Positions 1-8,884 of a stretch of 64,000 nucleotides of DNA are shown here, piece after piece. This stretch comes from Sorangium cellulosum (lineage in GTDB: Bacteria > Myxococcota_A > Polyangia > Polyangiales > Polyangiaceae). The position numbers and the translations under genes were made by a program. Numbering within the stretch: the stretch's first letter is position 1; each line of letters starts with the position of its first letter. A model generated the notes under the pieces. That model did no database searches. It was not told the origin of the DNA and saw only the letters and a program-made list of their open reading frames with translations. The DNA lies in contig NZ_CP012670.1 of the NCBI RefSeq assembly GCF_004135735.1, forward strand, positions 5,472,501 through 5,536,500, written 5' to 3'.

Positions 1-486
1 CGGGTGGACATCGACCCCGAGGTGCCAGCAGAGGCAGAGCAGCTCCGTGACGACACGGCGCGACGACATCGCGAGATCGTCGACCAGCGCGAACCGCAGA
101 TCGCGGCTCCGGTCGCGGCGGAACAGGCCCTCCAGCTCCTCGCCCGAGGCCCAGCGGAAGCGGCAGCCGAGCCGCTCCCACCCCGCGGCGTGCTGCGCGA
201 GGCACGCTGCGCGGCCGAAGTAGTACGCGCCGCGCGCGACGAGCGCGCCCGGGAAGGCCGAGGCGAACAGCTCGACCGCCTCGGCGCAGGCCGGCACGAT
301 CTCGGCGTGATCCCTCGCGTGGAGGGCCCCCGAGTGGATCGTGCCATGGTTGCCAGCCGTCGACCGCGCCCCGATGAGGCCGCGCTCGAACACGGCGACC
401 CGTTTTCCCGACATGGCGAGGCGCGCGGCCGTCATCAGCCCGGCGATCCCTGCCCCCACCACGATCACGTCGTAATCGCGAACCAT
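1..486 (-). CDS. FAD-dependent oxidoreductase (DAO / glycerol-3-phosphate dehydrogenase-like), N-terminal part
   Basis: The gene is cut by the left window edge; 162 N-terminal residues are visible. Translation opens MVRDYDVIVVGAGIAGLMTA, a beta-alpha-beta FAD-binding fold with the dinucleotide signature GAGIAG at residues 11-16, followed by the acidic end of beta-2 (VAVFER). A stretch GNHGTIHSGALHA near residues 47-59 resembles the segment after the FAD motif in GlpA-type glycerol-3-phosphate dehydrogenases and related DAO-family oxidases. I infer a soluble or membrane-associated flavoprotein that oxidises a small hydroxy or amino acid; the substrate cannot be told because the catalytic C-terminal half is missing. 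The ATG at 484-486 is the natural start because it lies just before the FAD-binding strand. It reads away from the sigma54 activator gene's end, with about 260 bases between them in which I see no gene. Confidence 0.8.
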   Translation of the reverse strand, partial: MVRDYDVIVVGAGIAGLMTAARLAMSGKRVAVFERGLIGARSTAGNHGTIHSGALHARDHAEIVPACAEAVELFASAFPGALVARGAYYFGRAACLAQHAAGWERLGCRFRWASGEELEGLFRRDRSRDLRFALVDDLAMSSRRVVTELLCLCWHLGVDVHP

Positions 487-749
487 GGAATGCCTCTTTC
501 GATCACCGGCGCACGCACCGCCGGTCTCTCTCCCGATCGGCAGCCCAGCAGGCTTCGTGCCGTGGTCGCGCCCTGCGTCGAGCGGCCGTATTCGCGGCGG
601 CGCTCCGGCGCGAGCCGAGGCGCGCTTGCGCTCTCGCGCAACCCTTTGCCCAACCGCGCGCCTGACCGCAGCGCCGTCGCCCGTGGCGTCCGCCGCGACG
701 GCCCGCGCAGCACAGCCTGCCTGATCCACACGGCGCAGATCGCCCGCTG

Positions 750-2687
750 CTAGCGTGGCGCGGTCGGGGCGTAGCCGAGCTTCTTGATCCCGAGCACCTT
801 CAGCTTGTGCACCAGGGTCCGGAGCGGGATGTTGAGGGCGCGCGCCGCCTCGCGCTGATTCCACCCGGCCGCGCGGAGCGCCTCGACGAGGATCTGGGAC
901 TCGTACCGCTGCAGGCGCATCTTGAGATCGTCCGTCCCGTCCTGCGCCGCGGCGTCCGGCGCCGCGGTCTCCGGGGCCGCGGCCTCCGGCGCGGCGGGCG
1001 TCGGCTCGTCGTCCGGCTCGGTCCGCTGCGCCGCCGCGACCTGGAGCGGGCGCCCGGCGCGGACCCGCTCGGGCAGGTCCTGCTCGACGATCCACTCGCC
1101 CTCGGCGATGACGACGGCGCGCTCGATCGCGTTGCGCAGCTCGCGGGCGTTGCCCGGCCACGCATAGGCCCGGAGCAGCTCGAGCGCCCCCGGCTCGATG
1201 CCGCGGATGGACCGGCCGTTCGCCCTGTTCGCCTGGTGCAGGAAGCGGAGCGCGAGCGGCTCGATCTCCTCGGGGCGCGCCCGGAGCGGCGGGATCGTCA
1301 GCGTCATCGCGTTCAGCCGGTAGAGCAGGTCGAGGCGGAAGCCGCCGGACGCGCACAGCGCCTCGACGTCGCGGTGGGTCGCCGCGATGATGCGCACGTC
1401 GACCTCGATCTCGCGGCTCGATCCCACGCGGGTGATGCGCCTCGTCTCCAGCACGCGCAGCAGCGCGGCCTGCGCCGGGAGCGGCAGCTCCGCCACCTCG
1501 TCGAGGAAGACCGTCCCCCCGTCCGCCACCTCGAAGACGCCCCGCTGCTGCTGGCTCGCGCCGGTGAACGAGCCCCGCTCGTGGCCGAACAGCGTGCTCT
1601 CGACGAGCTGCTGGGGGATCGCCCCGCAGTTGACGCACACCATCGGCCGCCCCTGCCGGGCGCCCCGCTCGTGGATCGCCCGCGCCAGGACCTCCTTGCC
1701 CGTGCCCGTCTCGCCCAGGAGGAGCACCGGGATCGGCGAGCGCGAGACCCGCGCGACCATCTGCAGGATGTGGCGCATCTCCGGGCTGACCGCGACCGGC
1801 TCGCCCCCCTTGTCGGGGAGCCCTGCGTCCTCGCCCAGCGTCCAGGTCCCGGCGGGCGCCGACCGCACCGCGTTGTCGAGCGTCGCGCCGCGGGCGGCGC
1901 TCCAGCTCAGCTCCAGCAGCTTCTCCGGATCGCTCGCCGTGTCGGGGAAGGTCGCGACGCCCGCGAGCATCGGGATCTCCTCGTCCCCTGACGGCGCGGT
2001 GATCGCGCGCGCGAGCGCGGTGGCCACGTCCGGGCGCGCCTCGGTGAGCAGGATCGCCAGGGTATCCGGGCTGTACAGCGCGACGCGGTCGACGGGCCGG
2101 AGCAGCGCCCGGACGCGCGCGACGAAGCGGCTCACGTGCGCGCCGGCGCCGCGCGCGGGGCGGACCATCAGGACGGCGAAGCTCCGGCCGAAGTAGTGCG
2201 CTCGCCTCACCTCTTCTTCGAGGATCACGCGAAACCGCTCGTGGCTGAGGAGGACGTCCGAGGCGCTCTCCTCGGGCGTGAGCACGCGGATCGAGACCAG
2301 CACGCTGCCGAGCATCACCGAGTCGCCGGACCGGATCTCCGCGCGCTCGACCCGGGCGCCGCCGACCCAGGTGCCGTTGGTCGACTGCAGATCCTCGACC
2401 GTGATCACGCCGCCGGACGCCGTGAAGCGGGCGTGCTCACGCGACAGGCTGGTGTCCTGGATCCGCACCTGGGACGGCGGCGCGCGGCCGATCACGACAG
2501 GTGTGTTCGGGCGCAGGACGACGCGCTCCGAGCCGTCGCGGTGATAAATGAGCAGCGAGGTGCATTGCTCGGCGGGTCGAACACGCCGGATCGCGTCGAT
2601 GAAGCTGCCTGGCAGGAGCACGGTTGTCGTGCTGGTGCCGCCGTCACGAGGTAATTCCACGTCACGTCCCCCGGACGACCATGCCAC
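750..2687 (-). CDS. FHA-domain sigma54-dependent transcriptional activator
   Basis: A 645-residue enhancer-binding protein. The N-terminal FHA domain (about residues 45-135) has the GR, SREH (82-85) and STNGT (102-106) motifs that bind phosphothreonine. Residues about 150-275 look like a degenerate GGDEF-type linker without a GGDEF motif. The AAA+ domain spans about 295-530, with Walker A GETGTGKE (325-332), Walker B GTVFLDEV (391-398) and the arginine-finger segment FRLDLLYRL. The sigma54-contacting loop reads GSFTGA (372-377) instead of GAFTGA. An Ala/Pro/Glu-rich linker leads to a Fis-type helix-turn-helix (about 595-630). By family knowledge such proteins turn a Ser/Thr-kinase phosphorylation signal into sigma54 transcription; the partner kinase is not adjacent. 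The start is GTG; an in-frame GTG at 2660 is an alternative. Confidence 0.93.
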   Translation of the reverse strand: MAWSSGGRDVELPRDGGTSTTTVLLPGSFIDAIRRVRPAEQCTSLLIYHRDGSERVVLRPNTPVVIGRAPPSQVRIQDTSLSREHARFTASGGVITVEDLQSTNGTWVGGARVERAEIRSGDSVMLGSVLVSIRVLTPEESASDVLLSHERFRVILEEEVRRAHYFGRSFAVLMVRPARGAGAHVSRFVARVRALLRPVDRVALYSPDTLAILLTEARPDVATALARAITAPSGDEEIPMLAGVATFPDTASDPEKLLELSWSAARGATLDNAVRSAPAGTWTLGEDAGLPDKGGEPVAVSPEMRHILQMVARVSRSPIPVLLLGETGTGKEVLARAIHERGARQGRPMVCVNCGAIPQQLVESTLFGHERGSFTGASQQQRGVFEVADGGTVFLDEVAELPLPAQAALLRVLETRRITRVGSSREIEVDVRIIAATHRDVEALCASGGFRLDLLYRLNAMTLTIPPLRARPEEIEPLALRFLHQANRANGRSIRGIEPGALELLRAYAWPGNARELRNAIERAVVIAEGEWIVEQDLPERVRAGRPLQVAAAQRTEPDDEPTPAAPEAAAPETAAPDAAAQDGTDDLKMRLQRYESQILVEALRAAGWNQREAARALNIPLRTLVHKLKVLGIKKLGYAPTAPR

Positions 2688-2943
2688 ACGGCGGAGCCGC
2701 GATCCAACGCCTGCACAGGGCGGTGTGCTCCGGCGACTCCGCGCCTGACCCTGGCCGCGCGGTCCGCGGTCGGCGAGGCGCGGCGGAGGGGAGCACGGCA
2801 GAGCCGCGCCGGTCGCCGGCGCCGGAGCGAGGCGAGCGCGCGAGATGGCCTGACGGAGGGGGCGAGTCTCCCGGGCGCGTCGACGACTCAGGCTGCTCGC
2901 TCCTCTCGGGAGCAGCCCGCCGCCTTCATCTGACGCCGACGCG
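2688..2943. other. Intergenic region, no gene seen
   Basis: This stretch lies between the start of the FHA activator (minus strand) and the repeat tract behind the stress-protein gene. I find no convincing reading frame, RNA gene or strong hairpin; it should hold the activator's promoter, but no clear -35/-10 or -24/-12 box is visible. Confidence 0.4.
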
Positions 2944-3022
2944 GATCGGACGCTGGCTCAGGAGATCGGACCCTGGCTCAGGAGTCGGACGCTGGCTCAG
3001 GAGATCGGACCCTGGCTCAGGG
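2944..3022. repeat. Four-copy tandem repeat of 19-20 bp at the 3' end of the stress-protein gene
   Basis: Four units start at 2944, 2964, 2984 and 3003. The consensus is GATCGGACSCTGGCTCAGGA, and copies alternate between GACGCTGG and GACCCTGG; the third unit is one base shorter. The last unit contains the TCA (3017-3019) that is the stop codon of the stress-protein gene on the minus strand, so the array starts in the stop codon and runs into the 3' untranslated region. No strong hairpin forms within a single unit. Confidence 0.85.
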
Positions 3023-3541
3023 GAAGGCGTGCTCGAGCTCCTTCACGCCGGCCGCGGGGGGGCGCTCCTCGATCTCTCCCGCGCCCCCTGCGCTCGCGCG
3101 CGCGGCGCCGGCTCGCTGCGTCACCGCCACCACGGGGACAGGGCTCGTTCGAATGACCGTCTCCGCCACGCTCCCGAGCAGCATGCGCGAGATGCCGCGG
3201 CGCCCGTGCGTCCCCATCACCACCATGTACGGCCGGACGCCCTCGATCGCGCGGACGATCTGCTCGGCCGGATCGCCCTCGCGCAGCAGGCAGCGCAGCC
3301 CGCCGTGCTTCTTCGCATACGCTTCGATGGCCCGCTGCGCGGTGGCGGAGATCTCCTCGATGCTCTCCGGCGGAAGCACGATGTTCACGCCCGCATAGGC
3401 GTAACGAGGCAGCGTGTAGACGTGCATCAGCACGACCTCCGCCCCGAGCGGCGCAGCGAGCTCCAGCGCGAGCTGCACGGCCGAAGCCGAGCCCTCGCCG
3501 AGATCAACCGGTACCAGGATCCTCTTCGCGACGTTGTCCAT
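3017..3541 (-). CDS. Universal stress protein, UspA family
   Basis: The protein has 174 residues when started at the ATG at 3539-3541 (MDNVAKRILVPVDLGEGSAS), which puts the first beta strand at the N-terminus as in the family. An upstream in-frame start at 3592 would add 17 unstructured residues and would read through the 10-bp repeats, so I reject it. The C-terminal half has the ATP-binding signature G-2X-G-9X-G-S (GTHGRRGISRMLLGS), marking the nucleotide-binding subclass. The last 25 or so residues are a low-complexity Ala/Glu/Pro tail beyond the normal domain end. Usp proteins are soluble and help cells survive starvation or respiratory stress. The gene is bracketed by two unrelated short tandem-repeat tracts (3581-3640 upstream, 2944-3022 downstream), which may affect its expression. 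Confidence 0.9.
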   Translation of the reverse strand: MDNVAKRILVPVDLGEGSASAVQLALELAAPLGAEVVLMHVYTLPRYAYAGVNIVLPPESIEEISATAQRAIEAYAKKHGGLRCLLREGDPAEQIVRAIEGVRPYMVVMGTHGRRGISRMLLGSVAETVIRTSPVPVVAVTQRAGAARASAGGAGEIEERPPAAGVKELEHAFP

Positions 3542-3580
3542 TGCCCTGCTCCCATCGTTGCGGGCCGCTCCCGCCTCCAC

Positions 3581-3640
3581 ATGTCTCAACATGCCTCAAC
3601 ATGTCTCGATTTGCTTCAACATGCCTCGACATGCCTCTGC
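3581..3640. repeat. Six-unit 10-bp repeat upstream of the stress-protein gene
   Basis: Six consecutive 10-base units follow the pattern ATGYCTCRAC, with one degenerate copy (3611-3620, TTGCTTCAAC). On the strand of the stress-protein gene the unit reads GTYGAGRCAT, and the array sits about 40-100 bases before its start codon. Ten bases is close to one helical turn, so bound proteins would line up on one DNA face. It could be a multi-site operator or simply slipped-strand repeat DNA. Confidence 0.75.
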
Positions 3641-3650
3641 CTGACGGGTG

Positions 3651-3851
3651 CTACTGCATGGCGGATGCCACCGCGCTGGCCGCGGATCCGCGCGCCCGCG
3701 CGGCGGACGAGCACGCGTGTCCTGCGGGCGAGCGCAAACGCTGCGTGCCCTCCTCACCGCGGGCGCCGCGCTCGTACGCCCTCGTACGCTCGCACAGAAA
3801 AGCGGCTCCTGCGGCGCGGGCCAGTGGGACAGCGACGCCCATCGTCGCCAT
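3651..3851 (-). CDS. Possible small protein of 66 residues with an extended Shine-Dalgarno
   Basis: The ATG at 3849-3851 is preceded by GGAGGTGAT, matching the 16S rRNA tail over at least eight bases, with four bases between GGAGG and the start. The product begins MATMGVAVPLARAAGAAFLC, a short hydrophobic N-terminus, then becomes Arg/Gly/Ala-rich without a recognisable fold. It lies upstream of, and on the same strand as, the stress-protein gene, and ends just before the 10-bp repeats, so it could be a leader ORF. No family is recognised. Codon choice is only weakly biased to G/C at the third position, which argues against it, and the ribosome-binding site could be chance in such GC-rich DNA. 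Confidence 0.35.
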   Translation of the reverse strand: MATMGVAVPLARAAGAAFLCERTRAYERGARGEEGTQRLRSPAGHACSSAARARGSAASAVASAMQ

Positions 3852-3940
3852 ATCACCTCCCCTGGATCCCGGAGGCGCGCGGCCCGTCGCTTTCCGGGGC
3901 GCAGAGGTTCAGGTAAACCGCACTTTGCCGTACGCTGGAG

Positions 3941-4834
3941 GTGATGAATTCCGTCAAGAGGTCGCTCCCCCCGGCGCCGCTCGTCACGGACGAGGACATC
4001 CGGGAAGAGCTCCAGCGCCTGTTCGACGCCGGCCCCGACTCGGGGCTCGTCATCCGGGTCTACGGGGAGCCAGGCGAGGGGGCGGCCACGGCGGACGCGT
4101 TCCGCGAGATGCTCGCGTCGCTGCGGATGTACGAGGGCAAGCAGGACCATCAGCCCCTCGAGATCCTCGTCGACACGCCGGGGAAGGCGCAGATCGCGCG
4201 GGCGCTGTCCGTCCTCGGGCACGAGCAGCACCAGAAGCGGATCCTCGATCACATCCTGACCACGTTCGGGCGCCGCCTCATCGATCCGCTCGCCGAGATC
4301 CTCGACACGACGCCGACCGGCTCGGTGATGGCGCGCCTCAGCATGCTGCGGGACATCTTCCTCGCGCACATCGCCGATCTGCGGATGACGCCGGAGTCGC
4401 AGCAGATCCTGACGAGCGACGTGCGCAGGCTCATGACCGACGAGTACCTGGCGCGGGTGGCGGAGAACGAGGAGCGCGTGCAGCGCCCGCGGGTGGCGAA
4501 GCTCGCGCAGCAGATCCTGCGGCTCGTCGGCTCGACGTTCCACCGGGCCCTCAAGCGGTGGCCCGCGCACGCCGAGCAGATCGCGTCGTCCATCGTGCGG
4601 CGCAGCCCGAAGAAGGTCCGGCTGAGCGAGGTGCCGAAGCTCCTGCGCGGCCAGATCATCGACGGCATCGAGGAGTTCCTCTGGATCGAGACGAGCGCGG
4701 ACATCGAGGGCGCGCTGCGCCCGATGCTCGCGGAGCACCAGGACGTGATGCCCGTGACCCAGGCGAGGCTCGACCGCGCGACGTACCGCGAGTTCGCCGA
4801 CGCCTGCTGGGCGATCATCGCCGAGCACTGCTGA
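3941..4834 (+). CDS. Uncharacterised alpha-helical protein
   Basis: A 297-residue soluble protein of unknown function. It begins with GTG-ATG (3941/3944); GGAGG at 3937-3941 overlaps the GTG, so the exact start is unsure. After a short segment with possible beta strands (SGLVIRVYGEP, about residues 34-44, and PLEILVDTPGKAQIARAL, about 70-90), the rest is charged and strongly helical, with no signal peptide, membrane segment or cysteine cluster. I see no catalytic motif. It stands alone: divergent from the stress-protein side and separated by about 270 bases from the ABC cassette that follows on the same strand. Third-position GC bias throughout supports a real gene. Confidence 0.75.
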   Translation: MMNSVKRSLPPAPLVTDEDIREELQRLFDAGPDSGLVIRVYGEPGEGAATADAFREMLASLRMYEGKQDHQPLEILVDTPGKAQIARALSVLGHEQHQKRILDHILTTFGRRLIDPLAEILDTTPTGSVMARLSMLRDIFLAHIADLRMTPESQQILTSDVRRLMTDEYLARVAENEERVQRPRVAKLAQQILRLVGSTFHRALKRWPAHAEQIASSIVRRSPKKVRLSEVPKLLRGQIIDGIEEFLWIETSADIEGALRPMLAEHQDVMPVTQARLDRATYREFADACWAIIAEHC

Positions 4835-5103
4835 CGTCGCGCCGCGCGGATCGCCGGCGCGCGCCCGCCCGCTTCACCAACCGCGCGCCCGGTCACCGCC
4901 CTCACCGCCCCCACCGCGTGTCCCGGTCGATCGAACCCCGGCGCGGCGTTCCCCGTCTGGACGGCGACTCCGGCGCGCCGCGTCGGGAATGATTTCCGTC
5001 ATCCGCTGTTGTAAGGGGCCGCTGGCGCCTGGACCGCCGCGCTGCGCGGCATCCGATTCCGCCGGCGCGAGAGCTTCTTCCCTTCGCGGAGGGGTGCACG
5101 GCC

Positions 5104-6173
<1,070 letters not shown>

Positions 6174-6177
<4 letters not shown>

Positions 6178-6899
6178 GAGGGACACTGCTCGTCGCGCGG
6201 CGGGAGCTGACCGCGTACCTGAGATCACCGCTCGGGTACGTCGTCGCCGCCGCCGCGCTGCTCATCGACGGCATCTACTTCCAGGTCGCGGCGCTCGGCG
6301 CGGGCGCGCGGCTGTCCGCGGAGGTGCTGCTCAAGTTCCTGGACGGCACGGCGTTCATCATGATGGTCGCGGCGCTCATCCTGTCGATGCGGCTCGTCGC
6401 GGGCGAGCGCGAGGGCGGGACGCTCATCCTGCTCAGGACGGCGCCCGTGCGCGACGGGGAGATCATCGCCGGCAAGTTCCTCGCCGCGCTCGCGCTCATC
6501 GGCATGATGACGGCGCTCACCGTGTACATGCCGATGCTCATCTTCGTGAACGGCAAGGTGTCGGTCGGGCACATCCTGGTCGGCTACGCCGGCGTGCTGC
6601 TGCTCGGCGCCGCGTCGCTGGCGATCGGGCTCTTCGCCTCGACGCTCGCGGCGAGCCAGGTCATCGCCGCCATCCTCGGGGCGGCGATCATCGGGACGCT
6701 CGGCTTCCTGTTCCTCGTCGCCCGCGTGACCGAGCCGCCGCTCAACGACTTCGTGAGCGCGCTCAACCTCTACCCGCTCAACCAGAAGCCGTTCCTGACC
6801 GGCGTGCTCCGCCTGGAGAACGTCCTGTACTACGTCGCGGTCGCGTACTTCTTCCTGCTCGCCGCGACGCACACCCTGAGGGCCCGGAGGTGGCGGTGA
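6174..6899 (+). CDS. ABC-2 type permease, GldF-like
   Basis: A 241-residue inner-membrane protein with six predicted membrane spans, among them GYVVAAAALLIDGIYFQVAA near the start, FIMMVAALILSMRL, ALALIGMMTALTVYMPMLIF and ILVGYAGVLLLGAASLAIGL. The motif LVAGERE.GTLILLRTAPV after span 2 matches the EREGGTLELLLTSPV box of ABC-2 permeases, where the ATPase docks. It starts inside the stop of the ATPase gene and overlaps the GldG-like gene by ten bases, so the three products are likely made in matched amounts. By homology it is the channel half of a Gld-type transporter; in Bacteroidota GldA/F/G are needed for gliding, but a myxobacterial role cannot be read from sequence. Confidence 0.92.
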
Positions 6900-8884
6900 A
6901 CGACAGCAGAGCTCAGGCCGGCGAGGCCGAGGTCAGCGGCAAGGACGAGGGCGCCGCGAGGCGGTCGCCCGAGCCTCCGCCGGACGCAGACAAGCAGGCC
7001 CCCCCGGCGGCGCCGCGCGAGGCGCCGGCGCTCCGCGCCGGGGGCTGGATGGTGCCGGCGTACGCGGGCGCGCTCCTGCTCCTCTTCCTGGGCGAGCGCG
7101 TGGTCCCCACGATCGAGTGGGCCCGCTACGGCCTGTCGGGGCTCGGGGTCGCGACCCTGATCCTCGTCACCGCGCTGCGGTTCGCGACCGCCCTGCGCGA
7201 GGCGGGCGAGCGCCGCGCGGTCGAGCGCGCGCTCGCGATCCTGTCGGCGCTCGGCGTGGTCGCGGTCGCGGCCTACTTCAGCACGACCGACGCGGGCCGG
7301 GCGCTGCTCGGCGTCGCGAAGGCCGCGCCCGACGTGCGCGCGCGCGTCGAGTCGGCCACGACGGTCGGCTGGATCGCGCTGCTCGTGATCGCCACGGTGC
7401 CGCTCTTCTTCGGCGAGGCGGCGCTCGCGCCGATGCGGCGCGCCGAGCGCATCGAGGGCCGGCGGGTGCGCGCCGCGACGCTCTCGGGCGTGACGCTGGC
7501 GTTCGCGGCGGTGTACTCGGCGCTCTTCGTGTACGGCGCGAGCCAGCTCGATCTCAAGGCGGACTTCTCGTACTACCGCACGGCCCGCCCGGGCGACTCG
7601 ACCAAGCGCGTCGCCGAGAGCCTGACCGAGCCGCTCAAGATCACCGCCTTCTTCCCGCAGCTCAACGAGGTGGGCGCCGAGGTGGAGGGCTACCTCCGCG
7701 AGGTGCAGGCGTCGTCGCCGCAGATCACGGTGGAGATGCACGACCGCCTGCTCGTCCCCGCGCTCGCCAAGGAGGCGAAGGTCACGCAGGACGGCGTCAT
7801 CGTGCTCTCGCGCGACACGTCGCGCGAGACGCTCATCGTCGGCTCGGACATCAAGGCGGCGGGCGCCAAGCTGAAGAGCCTCGACGCCGACTTCCAGAAG
7901 GCGCTGCTCAAGGTGGTCCGGTCGCAGCGGATCGCCTACCTGACGGTGGGGCACGGCGAGATGAACGAGGCGGCCGGCGCGGCGGCGGCCGACGGGCGGA
8001 CGGCCAGGAACCTGCGCAAGCTGCTCGAGTCGCAGAACTACCTGGTCAAGGACCTCGGGCTCGCCCAGGGGCTCGGCAGCGAGATCCCGGCGGACGCGTA
8101 CGTCGTCGTCGTGCTCGGCCCCCAGAAGGCGTTCCTGCCGGAGGAGGTCGCCGCGCTCAAGAAGTACGCGGACGGCGGCGGCCACCTCCTGCTCGCGCTC
8201 GATCCGGACGCCAAGGTCGATCTGGATCCGCTCGCCGGCGTCGTCGGCCTCACGTGGAAGCCCGAGATCCTGCTGAACGATCGGGTCTACGTGCGCCGGC
8301 GCTACAACGAGTCCGACCAGGCGATGCTGGTCACCACGCGGTACTCCTCGCACGCCTCGGTCTCGACGCTGAGCCGCCACGCGCAGCAGGCCCCGACGAT
8401 CTTCCCCGGCGCCTCGTCGCTCGACAAGCAGGGCGGCGGCGACCTGAAGATCGACTTCGTCGTCCGGTCGCTCGGCGAGACGTTCGCCGACGTCGACGGG
8501 AACTTCAAATTCGACGCGCAGAGCGAGAAGCGGAGCGCCTACAACCTCGCCGCCGCGGTCTCGAAGGAGCTCGCGCCCGCCGAGGAGGGCAAGGAGAAGA
8601 AGGAGCTGCGCGCGTTCGTCGTCGCCGACGCCGACGTGTTCAGCGACCCGGCGTTCCGGAACGAGCCCAACATCGTGCTCGCGCTCGACGCGTTCCGGTG
8701 GCTCGGCGGCGAGGAGAGCTTCGCCGGGGAGATCACGACGAACGAGGACGTCCGGATCGAGCACACGAAGGAGAAGGACCAGGTCTGGTTCTGGGCCACG
8801 ATCCTCGTGGCGCCGGCCATGGTGCTGGGGCTCGGGCTCTTCATCACGCGCCGCGGGCGGCGCGCGAGCGGGAGGCGCTCATGA
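6890..8884 (+). CDS. GldG-like ABC transporter auxiliary membrane protein
   Basis: A 664-residue protein. After a Pro/Ala-rich cytoplasmic start it has four predicted membrane spans (about residues 45-225), then a large extracytoplasmic ABC-transporter auxiliary region (about 225-600, the GldG/IFT52-like fold), and a final span near WFWATILVAPAMVLGLGLFI followed by an Arg-rich tail. The segment RIAYLTVGHGEMNE and the following ADAYVVVVLGPQKAFLPEEV are characteristic of the GldG family. The likely start is GTG at 6890, although GTG at 6896 is possible; both overlap the permease gene. It overlaps the DUF4340 gene by four bases (ATGA). It probably forms the periplasmic arm of the transporter. 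Confidence 0.9.
   Translation: MAVNDSRAQAGEAEVSGKDEGAARRSPEPPPDADKQAPPAAPREAPALRAGGWMVPAYAGALLLLFLGERVVPTIEWARYGLSGLGVATLILVTALRFATALREAGERRAVERALAILSALGVVAVAAYFSTTDAGRALLGVAKAAPDVRARVESATTVGWIALLVIATVPLFFGEAALAPMRRAERIEGRRVRAATLSGVTLAFAAVYSALFVYGASQLDLKADFSYYRTARPGDSTKRVAESLTEPLKITAFFPQLNEVGAEVEGYLREVQASSPQITVEMHDRLLVPALAKEAKVTQDGVIVLSRDTSRETLIVGSDIKAAGAKLKSLDADFQKALLKVVRSQRIAYLTVGHGEMNEAAGAAAADGRTARNLRKLLESQNYLVKDLGLAQGLGSEIPADAYVVVVLGPQKAFLPEEVAALKKYADGGGHLLLALDPDAKVDLDPLAGVVGLTWKPEILLNDRVYVRRRYNESDQAMLVTTRYSSHASVSTLSRHAQQAPTIFPGASSLDKQGGGDLKIDFVVRSLGETFADVDGNFKFDAQSEKRSAYNLAAAVSKELAPAEEGKEKKELRAFVVADADVFSDPAFRNEPNIVLALDAFRWLGGEESFAGEITTNEDVRIEHTKEKDQVWFWATILVAPAMVLGLGLFITRRGRRASGRRS

Noticed and set aside
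465..731. Short frames in the gap before the FHA activator
   Set aside because: They are Arg/Ser/Pro-rich, lack ribosome-binding sites and overlap each other on both strands.
4915..4950. GGTTCGATC-like word on the minus strand suggesting a tRNA
   Set aside because: The T-stem does not pair and no other tRNA arms are present.
7117..8880. Long open frame overlapping the GldG-like gene in another frame
   Set aside because: It is an Arg/Gly/Ala-rich shadow caused by high third-position GC; only its part from 8881 on (DUF4340 protein) is real.
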